Part shown: piece after piece, positions 17,768 to 26,987 of the stretch
How positions within the stretch are numbered: position 1 is the stretch's first letter
Layout of the letters: the number at the start of each line of letters is the position of its first letter
NCBI RefSeq assembly: GCF_003583765.1
Contig: NZ_QXQA01000002.1
Span: 558,001-622,000 of the forward strand
Origin: Paenibacillus nanensis
GTDB lineage: Bacteria > Bacillota > Bacilli > Paenibacillales > Paenibacillaceae
Direction: 5' to 3'
Length of the DNA: 64,000 nt
Position numbers and translations under genes: made by a program
The notes under the pieces: generated by a model
The model's database searches: none
The model's input: the letters and a program-made list of their open reading frames with translations, nothing else
Told to the model about the DNA's origin: nothing

Positions 17768-18649
17768 ATGGAAATGCTTCAGCTGCAATATTTTCTAACC
17801 GTAGCCCGCTTGGAGCACATGACCGAGGCCGCGCGAGCACTGCACGTTACGCAATCTTCGCTCAGTCGAACGATTCAGCGCCTTGAGGAAAATGTAGGAG
17901 CCCCTCTCTTTCATCGAACTGGCCGTAAACTGAGATTGAACGAGTTCGGCGAGCGATTCCTTTACCGTGCGGAAAGAGCTTTGTTCGAGCTGGAACAGGG
18001 GAGGCAGGAGATCCGCGATTTGATCGACCCGGAGCAAGGCACGCTCGAATTAGCGGTCACGACCGCCAGCACGCTACCCGGTATTCTTCGAGCGTTTCAG
18101 AGGAAACGGAACAATATCCAAATTCACGTGCAAATGTTGAATTTGCAAGAAATGGTTACGCTCCTCCACCGGGGAGATGTAGATTTCTGCTTATCATCCC
18201 CGCCTGTCCATGAGGAGGACTTCGAATGCCGGATCGTATTCGTTGACCCGATCCAGGTGGCCGTTCCGTGCGGGCATCGGCTGGCCAAACAGACCCGCGT
18301 GTCGTTGTCGGAACTCAGAGAAGAGAAGTTTGTAGGGGTAAAAAGCGGTTATGGGATCCGCGATACGGTGGACGCTGCCTGTAAATCGGTCGGTTTCGAA
18401 CCCTATTACATCTATGAGGGGGATGAACCAGCAAGGTTAAGCGCCCTTGTGGAGGCTGAAGTCGGAATCGCCTTTATGCCGAGTACGGCAAGAGATGATA
18501 AGTCGCCGATCCGCTTTCTCGAAATTGAAGGGCATCAAATAGAGAGGGAAATCGCTCTGTTATGGCACAAAAGCCGATTCCTTACGCGGGGCGCTTTGGA
18601 TTTCCGGGAGGTCGTCGTCGAGTATTTCGAGGAGCTGTCCAAGCAGTAG
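17768..18649 (+). CDS. LysR-family transcriptional regulator
   Basis: 293 residues. The winged helix-turn-helix (MEMLQLQYFLTVARLEHMTE, then VTQSSLSRTIQRLEE) is followed by the effector-binding domain from about residue 90. The frame opens at TTG 17753, but ATG 17768 with GGAGG eight bases upstream is the better start. It is divergent from the MFS exporter and probably regulates it. It resembles the LysR protein at 1558-2433 over most of its length (TVARLE..T.AA..L..(S)QS/PS/ALS), so the two are paralogs of one subgroup. Confidence 0.9.
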   Translation: MEMLQLQYFLTVARLEHMTEAARALHVTQSSLSRTIQRLEENVGAPLFHRTGRKLRLNEFGERFLYRAERALFELEQGRQEIRDLIDPEQGTLELAVTTASTLPGILRAFQRKRNNIQIHVQMLNLQEMVTLLHRGDVDFCLSSPPVHEEDFECRIVFVDPIQVAVPCGHRLAKQTRVSLSELREEKFVGVKSGYGIRDTVDAACKSVGFEPYYIYEGDEPARLSALVEAEVGIAFMPSTARDDKSPIRFLEIEGHQIEREIALLWHKSRFLTRGALDFREVVVEYFEELSKQ

Positions 18650-18785
18650 GCGACATTGAAATAAGCATTCAGTCAGGTTTCCTCCACCGCGGGTCTCATT
18701 CAGGCATTGTGTCGAGGCAGAAACAGGCAAGGTTCACGTATGTTGATGGTACAATTAGGATGCTATTTTATTGGGGGGATTAATA

Positions 18786-19211
18786 ATGACGCATACCGGA
18801 CAATTATTCACCTCTAACCCCGCCGGCCTAAAAAAAATCGATTTTGATGCCAGCATTCTCCTCATTACGAGAGCAGGTCCGGAAATAGATCGAGTTGAAA
18901 TTGTCCGAGATTTAGCCCCTTCTCCTCAGCTTTTCCAAGCTTTACTGAGCAAGCGGAAGGCTAGCGACAATTATGATTGGTGGCCGGAATTTGAGGAAAA
19001 ATTCAATTTTGAACTGCAGTCCGGCATCAAGCTTCAAGCGCTCCGAGATGTATATAAGAGATTGCGTAAAGGTGAAAACGTAGTCTTAGTATGCTTTTGC
19101 AAGGATCATCGATATTGTCACCGAAGGCTGGTCGGAAAGTTTTTTGATGAATATGGGTATACATCCACGGAACTTAATCCGGTAACGGTCGAACAAATGA
19201 CGCTCTTCTAG
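18786..19211 (+). CDS. DUF488-family protein
   Basis: A small basic protein of 141 residues. The C-terminal half has VCFCKDHRYCHRRLV, the Cys-x-Cys...CHR signature of the DUF488 family, whose biochemical role is not established. The spacing of the Cys and His residues suggests a metal or redox site. The start is ATG 18786, with GGGGGGAT seven bases upstream. It stands alone between the LysR gene and a strong hairpin, so the neighbours say nothing about its job. Confidence 0.8.
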   Translation: MTHTGQLFTSNPAGLKKIDFDASILLITRAGPEIDRVEIVRDLAPSPQLFQALLSKRKASDNYDWWPEFEEKFNFELQSGIKLQALRDVYKRLRKGENVVLVCFCKDHRYCHRRLVGKFFDEYGYTSTELNPVTVEQMTLF

Positions 19212-19283
19212 CGACCGTAGTTGCTGACGGCAGCATCAATTAAATCAGCGAATGATCAAAAAGGTTCTATAAGGGCACGCAAA

Positions 19284-19321
19284 AAATGAAAGAACCTTGC
19301 CGGCGCAAGGTTCTTTCATTT
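19284..19321. terminator. Long perfect hairpin, bidirectional terminator
   Basis: AAATGAAAGAACCTTG and CAAGGTTCTTTCATTT form a 16-base-pair perfect stem with a six-base loop. Both outer arms are A/T-rich, so it can stop transcription from both sides: DUF488 from the left, the glycosidase from the right. Confidence 0.7.
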
Positions 19322-19340
19322 CACTTCCCCCAATATACGC

Positions 19341-19463
19341 TTAGCCACGTCGCCGACTCCGTACCGAGGGGATGTCGATTAACGCGATCTCGTTCCCCTC
19401 TTTGTCCGTGCCGGCCGGATCGTGCAAGGATACGGCCTTACGCGGATGTAAATCTTGTACGAT
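19341..19463 (-). pseudogene. Sigma-K/sigma-E-like sigma factor fragment
   Basis: Directly after the stop of the glycosidase at 19464, the minus strand reads [20 protein letters not shown]. This closely matches the conserved linker after region 2 of the sporulation sigma factor SigK (VSLHDPIG.DKEGNEI.LID). A +1 frame change right after IDI gives LGTES, the expected continuation. The frame then stops. Only about 35 codons remain, with no start codon and no DNA-binding regions, so this is a decayed fragment, not a gene. Confidence 0.65.
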
Positions 19464-21509
19464 TTAATTGATCGTAATGTTATCCAGCTCCGCATACCCT
19501 GTGCTTCCCTTAGCCAGCCGAATAATGTTGTCGCCTGCGGTCAGGTTGACATTCACGTTGACTGTGCCGAATTGTCCCCATCCCGCCGTAGGCGCGTAGG
19601 TGATCGTCGACCATGCTCCGCCGTTATAGGCGAGATTGTGCGTCGAGTTAGCTCCAGTACCGTTAGCGTACCGGATCGTCATGGTGTAGGTCCTGGTCGT
19701 CGGAACCTTGACATAGAAATCCACATAACTGTCGCTATAGTCGATCTGGGCTACATATTTGCCGCCGGACGCGCTTGCGCCGGACGCAATATTCGCATGA
19801 TTGACCGCCGCGTCCTCCGCTTCGTACACATTCGTCGGCTGGCCTGCCGGCGTAATGTATAGCCGGTAGCCGTCGTTGTTGTAGAGCCCGCTAATCGGTA
19901 CGGTAATTTGATTATTGCTGATCGTATATTCAGTCTCGAACAGCGTGTTCGTCGTATTGACTGGCGTCGTCCGGTTCACGAACGGCGTCCATTCCGCGCG
20001 CACGCGCACTTTGCTTCCGTTCGTGCCGAAGAACGACGGGAAGTTCTTGATGACGACGTTGACCGAGCCGTCCGTTACACCGCCGAACAGTACGCTCGCA
20101 TAACGCTTGGCCGAATCAACGTTGGCGAAACCGTCAACGGCGCGGATATCGTTCACATTTGGGGGTGTCACGCTTACCATATTCCCGGACATGTCGCCGT
20201 ACCATTTGTAGAACCACCAGCCGCCGTTGCGCTGCGTGTCGGTCGCGAGCAAGCTGCCGAGCCTGCCCGGATACGGCACATCCCAATAGCTCTGCATCGC
20301 GGTGTCGACGCGCAGCCGCTCGAATTTCGCGATGAGCGGCGCCACCACGCCAGGCATTCCCTCGACCTCGGCATATCCCCTGCCGCTGTATTCGTTAATC
20401 GAGATCGGCCGCCCGGATATTCCGAGTGAGTTCTCGATCGCCCGATAATCGTTATGATTCGCCGTAAAATTTTCATCCCAGAGCTGATGCCAGGATGTAA
20501 TTTCCGGCAGCGTGTTTTTCGATTTCTGATAAGTCATGAAATCGAGCATCGCGTTATGCCGGTACGTCGCAAACGATGGACCGATCGCTTTGGCTGTCGG
20601 ATCAAGCTGCTTCAGCTTGGTGTAAGTCAGACTGAAAAACTCGTTGAACGTTAGGTTGCCGGTCGTATTCGAGGAAGCATAGCCGCTGTTGAACAAGTTG
20701 GCGCGGTTCACCGTTGCATTCTCCGCTTCATACCTGACCGGACTCGTGCCGGCAATATCGATGTAATCCAGCTCCGCGTACCCGGCTCCTTTGCCGAAAC
20801 GAAGCTTGTTGCTGCCGGCCCGCAAGTTCACGTTGACTGTCACGGATGCCGAGCTAGCGTCGGCGACCCATCCCCCGGTGACGGGGTAGGAGACCGAACC
20901 TGCTCCTGTACCGTTCACGCTCAGCGTATGTGTCGAAACAGCATTGGTGCCGTTAGCGTATCTAACGGTCATAGCATACGACTTGGCCGTCGGAGCGTTA
21001 ACGGTGAACTCCACATAGCTGTCGCTATAGTCGATTTGCCCAACATAACGCCCTTTCCACGTGCCATCCGGTTCATTCCATATTTCATAGCCGTAGACGT
21101 TCGTTAAGCCGGCTGCTTTCACATCGTTTACGGTCGTCGTCACCTTATTGAACCAGTCATTCAAATTCGTGTAGTCATACCAGCCGGTAAACCAGTCCGC
21201 CAGCCGGATCGTCACTTGACTTCCGGACGGAGCCAAGCGCTGCGCGACCGGAATGACGGCGCCCCAAGGTTGTTGATATCCGGCGACAGCGGGGTTTATA
21301 TAGGCTTTGGCGCGTAGCGGAAGAAACAGGTTGTTGTCCGGTTTGTTCTCGATGACGCCGTAGAGAGAACCTCCGGCGCTATGCGTTACAGGGCCAATCA
21401 CATTGGACAAGTCCACCGTCAGATTGCTTGCAGCGTAGACCGGCCCCGCCGAGAGCATGCTGCCCAGCAAGGCGGTAATCAATAAGACCAGCAATCCTTT
21501 TTTCTTCAT
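19464..21509 (-). CDS. Secreted clan GH-A glycoside hydrolase (GH39-like) with CBM35 modules
   Basis: 681 residues. A 26-residue signal peptide ends at VYA. The TIM-barrel start is at about 30-150, with the acid/base Glu146 in YEIWNEPDGT. A carbohydrate-binding module is inserted at about 152-281, the barrel resumes at about 282-440 with the likely nucleophile Glu373 in SINEYSG, a beta domain follows, and a C-terminal CBM35 occupies 561-681. The inserted module has the same motifs as the C-terminal one (YVGQIDYSDSYVEF against YVAQIDYSDSYVDF) but in permuted order. The enzyme should attack a plant polysaccharide outside the cell, probably xylan- or arabinan-like. GGAGGAAATGAA precedes the ATG. 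It is the last gene of the 31.7-19.5 kb locus. The GH family number is not certain. Confidence 0.8.
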   Translation of the reverse strand: MKKKGLLVLLITALLGSMLSAGPVYAASNLTVDLSNVIGPVTHSAGGSLYGVIENKPDNNLFLPLRAKAYINPAVAGYQQPWGAVIPVAQRLAPSGSQVTIRLADWFTGWYDYTNLNDWFNKVTTTVNDVKAAGLTNVYGYEIWNEPDGTWKGRYVGQIDYSDSYVEFTVNAPTAKSYAMTVRYANGTNAVSTHTLSVNGTGAGSVSYPVTGGWVADASSASVTVNVNLRAGSNKLRFGKGAGYAELDYIDIAGTSPVRYEAENATVNRANLFNSGYASSNTTGNLTFNEFFSLTYTKLKQLDPTAKAIGPSFATYRHNAMLDFMTYQKSKNTLPEITSWHQLWDENFTANHNDYRAIENSLGISGRPISINEYSGRGYAEVEGMPGVVAPLIAKFERLRVDTAMQSYWDVPYPGRLGSLLATDTQRNGGWWFYKWYGDMSGNMVSVTPPNVNDIRAVDGFANVDSAKRYASVLFGGVTDGSVNVVIKNFPSFFGTNGSKVRVRAEWTPFVNRTTPVNTTNTLFETEYTISNNQITVPISGLYNNDGYRLYITPAGQPTNVYEAEDAAVNHANIASGASASGGKYVAQIDYSDSYVDFYVKVPTTRTYTMTIRYANGTGANSTHNLAYNGGAWSTITYAPTAGWGQFGTVNVNVNLTAGDNIIRLAKGSTGYAELDNITIN

Positions 21510-21595
21510 TTCATTTCCTCCTTCAATAATTGGATTTCAATAATTATTGCGGCTCAAGGATCTTACTGCCTTAGAAGCTGTCTCACCTCCTCTCA

Positions 21596-21609
21596 AGTAA
21601 GCGCTTTAA
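21596..21609. promoter_or_regulatory. Cre-like box upstream of the secreted glycosidase
   Basis: On the minus strand TTAAAGCGCTTACT matches 12 of 14 positions of the CcpA consensus. It lies about 90 bases before the start of the gene at 21509 and after the terminator of the GH127 gene, so that gene may have its own catabolite-controlled promoter. Confidence 0.4.
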
Positions 21610-21620
21610 TATGCAAATAG

Positions 21621-21669
21621 AAAAAAACCGCCGTTCCCTCGAACATCTTTCATCGGGCTTGCGGCGGTT
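21621..21669 (-). terminator. Terminator of the GH127 gene
   Basis: On the minus strand AACCGCCG pairs with CGGCGGTT across a 28-base loop region and is followed by a run of T residues. It begins seven bases after the GH127 stop codon. Confidence 0.75.
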
Positions 21670-21675
21670 CTATTC

Positions 21676-23643
21676 TTAGATGTGTTCTCTAACCCAAACT
21701 GTCATCTCGCCTTCCCCTCGGTTGGCCCATGCGAAATACGGTATAAACGTGGCTGCAGCTGGCTCGTATTCATTCCTTGCATCCTCTTTATATAAAACAT
21801 CCTCCCAATTTCGCGGGGAAAGTCTTTCCGCTTCCGTCTTTATCACGCATACCCCGCCAAGGAGGTCCGGTTCAAATGCCACGCTCAGCTCGCAGCTGCT
21901 CTGTAAATACATTTGATGCAAATGCTTCCCGTTATCCGCTTCCTCCAGGCAATAGACGAGAGGACCGCGGCTAATAGCGACCTTCCCGACCGTCTCGCGG
22001 AGAAGAGGATGACCCTTCATACGCATAACAGGCATCGGCAAATCCAGTTCGATAATGTCGCCGGATTTCCATTTTCTGCGTATAATCGCATATCCGTTGA
22101 TGGTATGAATGGTGCAGGATTCCCCGTTAACGGTCAACTTAACTCCGCTCTTATCCGTCCACTCAGGCATACGCAGCATAAGCTCGAATTGGACAGGAGT
22201 CTCGGGCTCAACAGTAAACCGTACGCGACCGCTCCATGGCAGCTCGCTTTGCTGGATCAGCTTCACCTTATGATCTTGGATCGTGAGATTCGCCTCTCCG
22301 CCGACATACAAATGCACATAGACCGCATTCTCATTCGCCGTGTAAATGTATTGGCCAAGCGATGCCAGCAGCCTTGCGACATTCGGCGGGCAGCAGGCGC
22401 AGCCGAACCAGCCCTGCCGGACAGGCTTGACATGGTCGTACACATGATTTTTGCCGCAGGCGTCAGGCCATACCTCGAGCGGGTTCACGTAGAAGAAATG
22501 CCGGCCGTCCTTGGCCATGCCGCCTAAGACGGTATTGTACAGCGCTTTTTCCATCACATCCGCATACCTCCGATGCGGTTCGATCCGCAGCATGCGCTGC
22601 GCGAAGAAGATCAGACCGATCGAGGCGCAGGTTTCGGCGTAAGCTGTGTCGTTCGGCAAATCATAGTCTAACGTGAACGACTCCTCCTGCGCCATGGAGC
22701 CGATACCGCCCGTAATGTACATGCGCCTGGTTACGATATTGTTCCACAACCGGCGGCAAGCCTGGAGAAGCCCGGAATCGCCGGTTTTCGCGGCGACATC
22801 AGCCATCGCTGTGCACATGTAGACTAAACGGACAGCATGCCCTTCGGCGCTTGTCTGCTCCCGAATTGGCGCCTGCGCTTGGCTGTAGGACCGGTTCTTG
22901 ACCATAAAATCCGAGCCCCAATGAACGGTTTGGCCGCGCTCTTCATATTCTTTGTCATAGAAATGCGGCTCCTTGCCTCTTTCATTCAAGAAGAATTGAC
23001 TAAGCCTTAGATAGCGCTCCTCCCCCGTCGTTTCATACAATTTGACAAGGGCAAGCTCAATCTCCTGATGGCCGTCATAACCTTGAAGCTTACCTGGCTC
23101 CGGCCCGAATACCGAATCAATGTAATCCGCAAATTTACAAGCGACATCCAGGATCGCCCGCTTTCCAGTCGCTTGAAAGTAAGCGACAGCGCCTTCAATG
23201 AGATGTCCCGCTGTATAGAGCTCATGACATTCACAAAGATTCGTCCACTCGTTGCCTGGCTCCTTGAGCATGTAATAGGTATTCAGATAGCCGTCCTCGC
23301 GCTGCGCTTTCACGATTAAATCAACAAGGTCATCCGCGATTCTCTCTAATTCGGGATCACGCCCGCTTTGAAGCAAATATCCTGCGGCCTCCAGCCACTT
23401 CGCGACATCGCTGTCCTGGAACACCATGCCGTAAAACTCGCCGGACTCCTCCCCGGCGGCAATCCGAAAATTTCGAATCGCTCTGCTCGGTTCCGCATCC
23501 GGAACGCGATCGTTCAGCGTCTCCCATTGGTAGGGCACGACGACTTCGCGCACGAGACGGATGTACTCCGACCAAAAGCGATCCTCGATCTTGATGTCGC
23601 TCAGCGGCAACACCTGCATCTGTTTCATCTTAGTAAGCTCCAA
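21676..23643 (-). CDS. GH127 beta-L-arabinofuranosidase (DUF1680)
   Basis: 655 residues of the GH127 family, known for non-reducing-end beta-L-arabinofuranosidases acting on arabino-oligosaccharides of hydroxyproline-rich plant glycoproteins. The zinc-cysteine catalytic site of the family is intact: AYAETCASIG supplies the Glu and first Cys, and WFGCACCPPNVARL supplies the Cys pair with the nucleophile. The (alpha/alpha)6 barrel spans about residues 20-430, followed by beta-sandwiches. No signal peptide, so it works in the cytoplasm on imported oligosaccharides. Start may be TTG 23643 (with AGGTGGTG) or ATG 23628. It lies 54 bases after the permease gene and is probably the last gene of the transporter operon. 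Confidence 0.88.
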   Translation of the reverse strand: MELTKMKQMQVLPLSDIKIEDRFWSEYIRLVREVVVPYQWETLNDRVPDAEPSRAIRNFRIAAGEESGEFYGMVFQDSDVAKWLEAAGYLLQSGRDPELERIADDLVDLIVKAQREDGYLNTYYMLKEPGNEWTNLCECHELYTAGHLIEGAVAYFQATGKRAILDVACKFADYIDSVFGPEPGKLQGYDGHQEIELALVKLYETTGEERYLRLSQFFLNERGKEPHFYDKEYEERGQTVHWGSDFMVKNRSYSQAQAPIREQTSAEGHAVRLVYMCTAMADVAAKTGDSGLLQACRRLWNNIVTRRMYITGGIGSMAQEESFTLDYDLPNDTAYAETCASIGLIFFAQRMLRIEPHRRYADVMEKALYNTVLGGMAKDGRHFFYVNPLEVWPDACGKNHVYDHVKPVRQGWFGCACCPPNVARLLASLGQYIYTANENAVYVHLYVGGEANLTIQDHKVKLIQQSELPWSGRVRFTVEPETPVQFELMLRMPEWTDKSGVKLTVNGESCTIHTINGYAIIRRKWKSGDIIELDLPMPVMRMKGHPLLRETVGKVAISRGPLVYCLEEADNGKHLHQMYLQSSCELSVAFEPDLLGGVCVIKTEAERLSPRNWEDVLYKEDARNEYEPAAATFIPYFAWANRGEGEMTVWVREHI

Positions 23644-23697
23644 TGACAGTCACCACCTATGTTGTAGTCATCCATAAGATATATATTCCTGCGATTC

Positions 23698-24525
23698 TTA
23701 CTCGCCCTTCAGACCGGACAGCGTTACGCCCTTCACAAAGGCGTCCTGCGCCATTAGGAACACGATCAAAATCGGCAATACCGTAATAACGGTCGCAGCC
23801 ATTAACGCCGGCCAATCCGTCGAATACAATCCCTGCATATTGGCGAGCCCCAGTGTCAGCGTCATTTTATCCATCGAGCTCAAGAATACCAACGGGTTAA
23901 TAAAATCGTTCCATGTCCCCATCGTGATAAAAATGCCCAAAGTTGCAAGCGCGGGCTGAGACAGCGGAATGAATATTCGCCAGTAGATGCCGAATGGCGT
24001 ACAGCCGTCGATCTTCGCCGCTTCCTCAAGCGCGCTAGGAATACCGATGAAGAACTGCCGCAGCAGAAACGTTCCAAATGCCGAGACGGCGCCTGGCAGG
24101 ATGAGCGACCAATGCGTGTCCAATAGCCCGTAATATTTCATGAGCAGGAACGTCGGGATCATCGTCACTTGCGCCGGGACCATCAGCGTGGCCAAATACA
24201 GGCCGAACAAGCCGTCGCGTCCTCTGAATCTGAGCCGGGCAAACACGAATCCCGCCATCGAGCTTGTGATCAGCTGCGCTATGACAACGATAACTGTAAT
24301 TTTGAGAGAGTTAAAAAAGAATTGATAGAACGGAAACCGCTCGGTCATACGTTCGTAATTGCCCCACTTCAGCTGTTCACCGAAAAATTTCGGAGGGTAT
24401 GTGAACACTTCGCTTGAATCCTTCAAGGAAGTACATATCGTCCAAATGAAAGGGAAGAGCATTACGAGCGATCCGAGAAGCAGAAATAGATGCGCTGTCG
24501 ATTTTACCCAGATTCGTTCCTTCAT
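23698..24525 (-). CDS. Sugar ABC transporter permease (MalG/AraQ type)
   Basis: 275 residues with six membrane spans. The cytoplasmic EAA loop EEAAKIDGCTPFGIYWRIFI meets the ATPase. The C-terminal VKGVTLSGLKG is a usual ending of CUT1 inner-membrane subunits. It pairs with the permease at 24539 and the binding proteins upstream. No ATPase gene is in the locus, so a shared MsmX-type ATPase elsewhere is expected, as is common in Firmicutes. Confidence 0.9.
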   Translation of the reverse strand: MKERIWVKSTAHLFLLLGSLVMLFPFIWTICTSLKDSSEVFTYPPKFFGEQLKWGNYERMTERFPFYQFFFNSLKITVIVVIAQLITSSMAGFVFARLRFRGRDGLFGLYLATLMVPAQVTMIPTFLLMKYYGLLDTHWSLILPGAVSAFGTFLLRQFFIGIPSALEEAAKIDGCTPFGIYWRIFIPLSQPALATLGIFITMGTWNDFINPLVFLSSMDKMTLTLGLANMQGLYSTDWPALMAATVITVLPILIVFLMAQDAFVKGVTLSGLKGE

Positions 24526-24538
24526 AGCGTCCTCCCTT

Positions 24539-25420
24539 TTAATAGATGCTTATTTTTTTCTGCCGCCAAAATTGGATTAACGTAATGATCAGTACGATAA
24601 AGAACAGAACATACGCCATTGCGCTGGCATAACCCATTTGGAAATATTGAAAGGCGTTCTGGAAAATGTAATAGACGAGCACAGACGTCGATCTCGCCGG
24701 TCCGCCTTGCGTCATCAAATAGACGGCGTCGAACACCTGGAAGGAATTAATAATCGACATGACCGTAACGAAAAACGTCGTAGGCGATAACAGCGGTACC
24801 GTAATGCTGAAAAATTGCCTCACCTTACTCGCGCCGTCTATAGACGCCGCCTCATAATAATCATCCGATATGGATTGCAGTCCTGCCAAAAAGATAAGCA
24901 TATTAAATCCGAGACTCTTCCAAATGCTGGTTGCGATAACGGCCGGCATCGCCCATGAGGCGCTGGTCAGCCAAGTCGGCCCGTCGATGCCCAAGAAGGA
25001 AAGAGCATAATTCAAAAGTCCGAACTCCGGATTATAAATCCATTGCCAGATAACGGAGACGGCGACCATGGAGGAGATAACCGGCAGGAAGAATGCCGCG
25101 CGGTAGAAACGGATAAATTTCAGCTTCTGATTGAGAAACACAGCCAGCAGCAGCGATAAAGCGATGCCGATCGGAACACTGACTAGCGTGAAATAGAACG
25201 TGTTGCCCAGCACTTGATGAAATACAGGATCCTCGGTCAGATGCTTGTAGTTCGTTAATCCGTTAAACTTGAACGCGTCAATCATGTCCCAATTCGAGAA
25301 GCTGATGACGAACGTTGCAAGCACCGGAAGAAGAAGGAACATTAGAAATCCGACAATATTGGGCAGCAGCATGACCGTTGCCCAGAATCCGTCCTTATAA
25401 AAAAGCTTTCGTTGCATCAT
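24539..25420 (-). CDS. Sugar ABC transporter permease (MalF/UgpA type)
   Basis: 293 residues with six membrane spans and the EAA loop YYEAASIDGASKVRQFFSIT, followed by PLLSPTTFFVTVMSII. First permease of the oligosaccharide importer. It lies 13 bases before the second permease, and a hairpin separates it from the binding-protein gene. Confidence 0.9.
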   Translation of the reverse strand: MMQRKLFYKDGFWATVMLLPNIVGFLMFLLLPVLATFVISFSNWDMIDAFKFNGLTNYKHLTEDPVFHQVLGNTFYFTLVSVPIGIALSLLLAVFLNQKLKFIRFYRAAFFLPVISSMVAVSVIWQWIYNPEFGLLNYALSFLGIDGPTWLTSASWAMPAVIATSIWKSLGFNMLIFLAGLQSISDDYYEAASIDGASKVRQFFSITVPLLSPTTFFVTVMSIINSFQVFDAVYLMTQGGPARSTSVLVYYIFQNAFQYFQMGYASAMAYVLFFIVLIITLIQFWRQKKISIY

Positions 25421-25441
25421 GGTCTCCCCCCTCGGTGAAAG

Positions 25442-25475
25442 CTCCCCGGAAAGAAGCTGGCTTCCGTCCGGGGAG
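25442..25475 (-). terminator. Intercistronic hairpin after the binding-protein gene
   Basis: CTCCCCGG and CCGGGGAG form a perfect eight-base-pair stem with further pairing inside (GGAA/TTCC). No T-run follows, so it is likely to stabilise the binding-protein mRNA or attenuate downstream expression. Confidence 0.6.
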
Positions 25476-25485
25476 TTAATCGCTT

Positions 25486-26856
25486 TTACTTCTTGCTGGC
25501 TAGAATGTCGTTTGTCTGTTTTTCGATATTTTTAACCGTATCGTCCACCGATTGGGCGCCGTAGAAGAATTTATCCAATTCAGCTGTTGTATTGTCCTGA
25601 ATGCGCTGACTGCTCAGCATTGCGTATGGATATGTCTTGGAGTTCAAGAAATACGGAATGAGATCCGTAAAGCCTTCAGGATGCACGCCATCCGTTAACC
25701 ATTTGGCAATCCCCTCTTCCGTATAAAGCGATTTGTGGTTAGGCAGCCACAGACCGGCCTTCACGTTTTGCAGCTGGTAGCTTTCGGAGGACAAGAACTT
25801 GATGAGCTGCCATGCTTCTTCCGGGTGCTCCGTATTGGCAGAAGCGACGTGCAAATGCGCTTGCCCGTGAGTAATAGCTTCATCGAATTTCGGAAGGACC
25901 GCCATGCCGACATTAAAGTTCATATTCGCGATTTCCTGAAGCCCCCAGGATCCTTCTATGAGCATCGCGATTTTACCTGTTTGCAGCATCTGCGCCGCGC
26001 TCATGCCGCTATTCGTCAGCAGCTTCGCTTCCGGGCTCGCGCCATGCACCTTCCGAAGATCGGAGATCGCTGTAAGCACTTCCTTCACTTCCGGCGTGTT
26101 CGCGGCGGAAGCCGTCAGATCCTCCGTGAACCAGTTGCCGCCATTGCTCATAATGGCCGCTATCGTCATATAGTAGTTTTCCAGACCGTAAACGCCGTAC
26201 TGCTCGACGTTATCGCCATTTTTGACTGTCATTTGCTTCGCGACTTCAACGAATTGCTCCCATGTCCATGCTTGGTCGGGGCTGCTTGGCGGATAAGGGA
26301 CTCCCGCTTTATCGAAGAGATCCTTGTTATAGAACATAACCGGAGCGACGATACAAGACTCGATGCCGAAATACTTGCCGTCAACCGTGCTCAGCTCAAC
26401 AGCTGAGTCGATCAGGTCGGCTGCTAGACCTTCCGCGTTTACCTTATCCGTAATATCAAGAAGTCTGCCGGCTTCCGCAAAGTCACGGTAGTAGTCGCTC
26501 TGCAGGAAGTAGACGTCCGGCGCTTCTCCGCCAAGCTCAAGCGCCTGCATCTTGGCGACGTACTGCGTGCCGCCCGGGATCGTCGTATATTCGACCTTGA
26601 TATGCGGGTTTTCTTGCATGAACCGCTCGAGGCCTTTTTTGACGCTTTCCGTTTCGAGCGGCGAGACCTCCCAACCCATAAACTTCAGCGTGATCTGTTC
26701 TTTCTCTTGCTCTTTTCCGTTCTCGGACGCGTTATTCTTATCCGCGTTGACCGGATCGCCGGAGCCGTTGTTCGATTCGCTCGATCCGCATGCGGATGCC
26801 AGCATCGCCAGCATCAGTAGCAGAATCATGACCGGCGCCATTGCTCTTTTCTTCAT
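25486..26856 (-). CDS. Sugar ABC transporter substrate-binding lipoprotein
   Basis: 456 residues from ATG 26856, chosen because GGAGGG lies seven bases upstream. The longer frame to 26985 has no such site. The N-terminus MKKRAMAPVMILLLMLAML ends in the lipobox ASAC, so the protein is lipid-anchored outside the membrane. The rest is a CUT1 binding protein (SBP_bac_1 type), with typical TWEQFVEVAKQM and GEAPDVYFLQSD stretches. It captures the oligosaccharide for the two permeases downstream. A cre-like box lies 48 bases upstream. Confidence 0.9.
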   Translation of the reverse strand: MKKRAMAPVMILLLMLAMLASACGSSESNNGSGDPVNADKNNASENGKEQEKEQITLKFMGWEVSPLETESVKKGLERFMQENPHIKVEYTTIPGGTQYVAKMQALELGGEAPDVYFLQSDYYRDFAEAGRLLDITDKVNAEGLAADLIDSAVELSTVDGKYFGIESCIVAPVMFYNKDLFDKAGVPYPPSSPDQAWTWEQFVEVAKQMTVKNGDNVEQYGVYGLENYYMTIAAIMSNGGNWFTEDLTASAANTPEVKEVLTAISDLRKVHGASPEAKLLTNSGMSAAQMLQTGKIAMLIEGSWGLQEIANMNFNVGMAVLPKFDEAITHGQAHLHVASANTEHPEEAWQLIKFLSSESYQLQNVKAGLWLPNHKSLYTEEGIAKWLTDGVHPEGFTDLIPYFLNSKTYPYAMLSSQRIQDNTTAELDKFFYGAQSVDDTVKNIEKQTNDILASKK

Positions 26857-26903
26857 AGAAAGACCCTCCACCAGTTTTAGTATGATGTCAGCGACGGTGC
26901 GCA

Positions 26904-26917
26904 TAATAGCGCTTTCA
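26904..26917. promoter_or_regulatory. Cre-like CcpA box before the binding-protein gene
   Basis: On the minus strand TGAAAGCGCTATTA matches 12 of 14 positions of the cre consensus, 48 bases before the start of the substrate-binding protein gene. Confidence 0.5.
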
Positions 26918-26987
26918 ATCACTGCACAGTCACTATACCAAACCGATGGAGGGACTAATCTTGTAACATCTTTGGATAATAACACGA

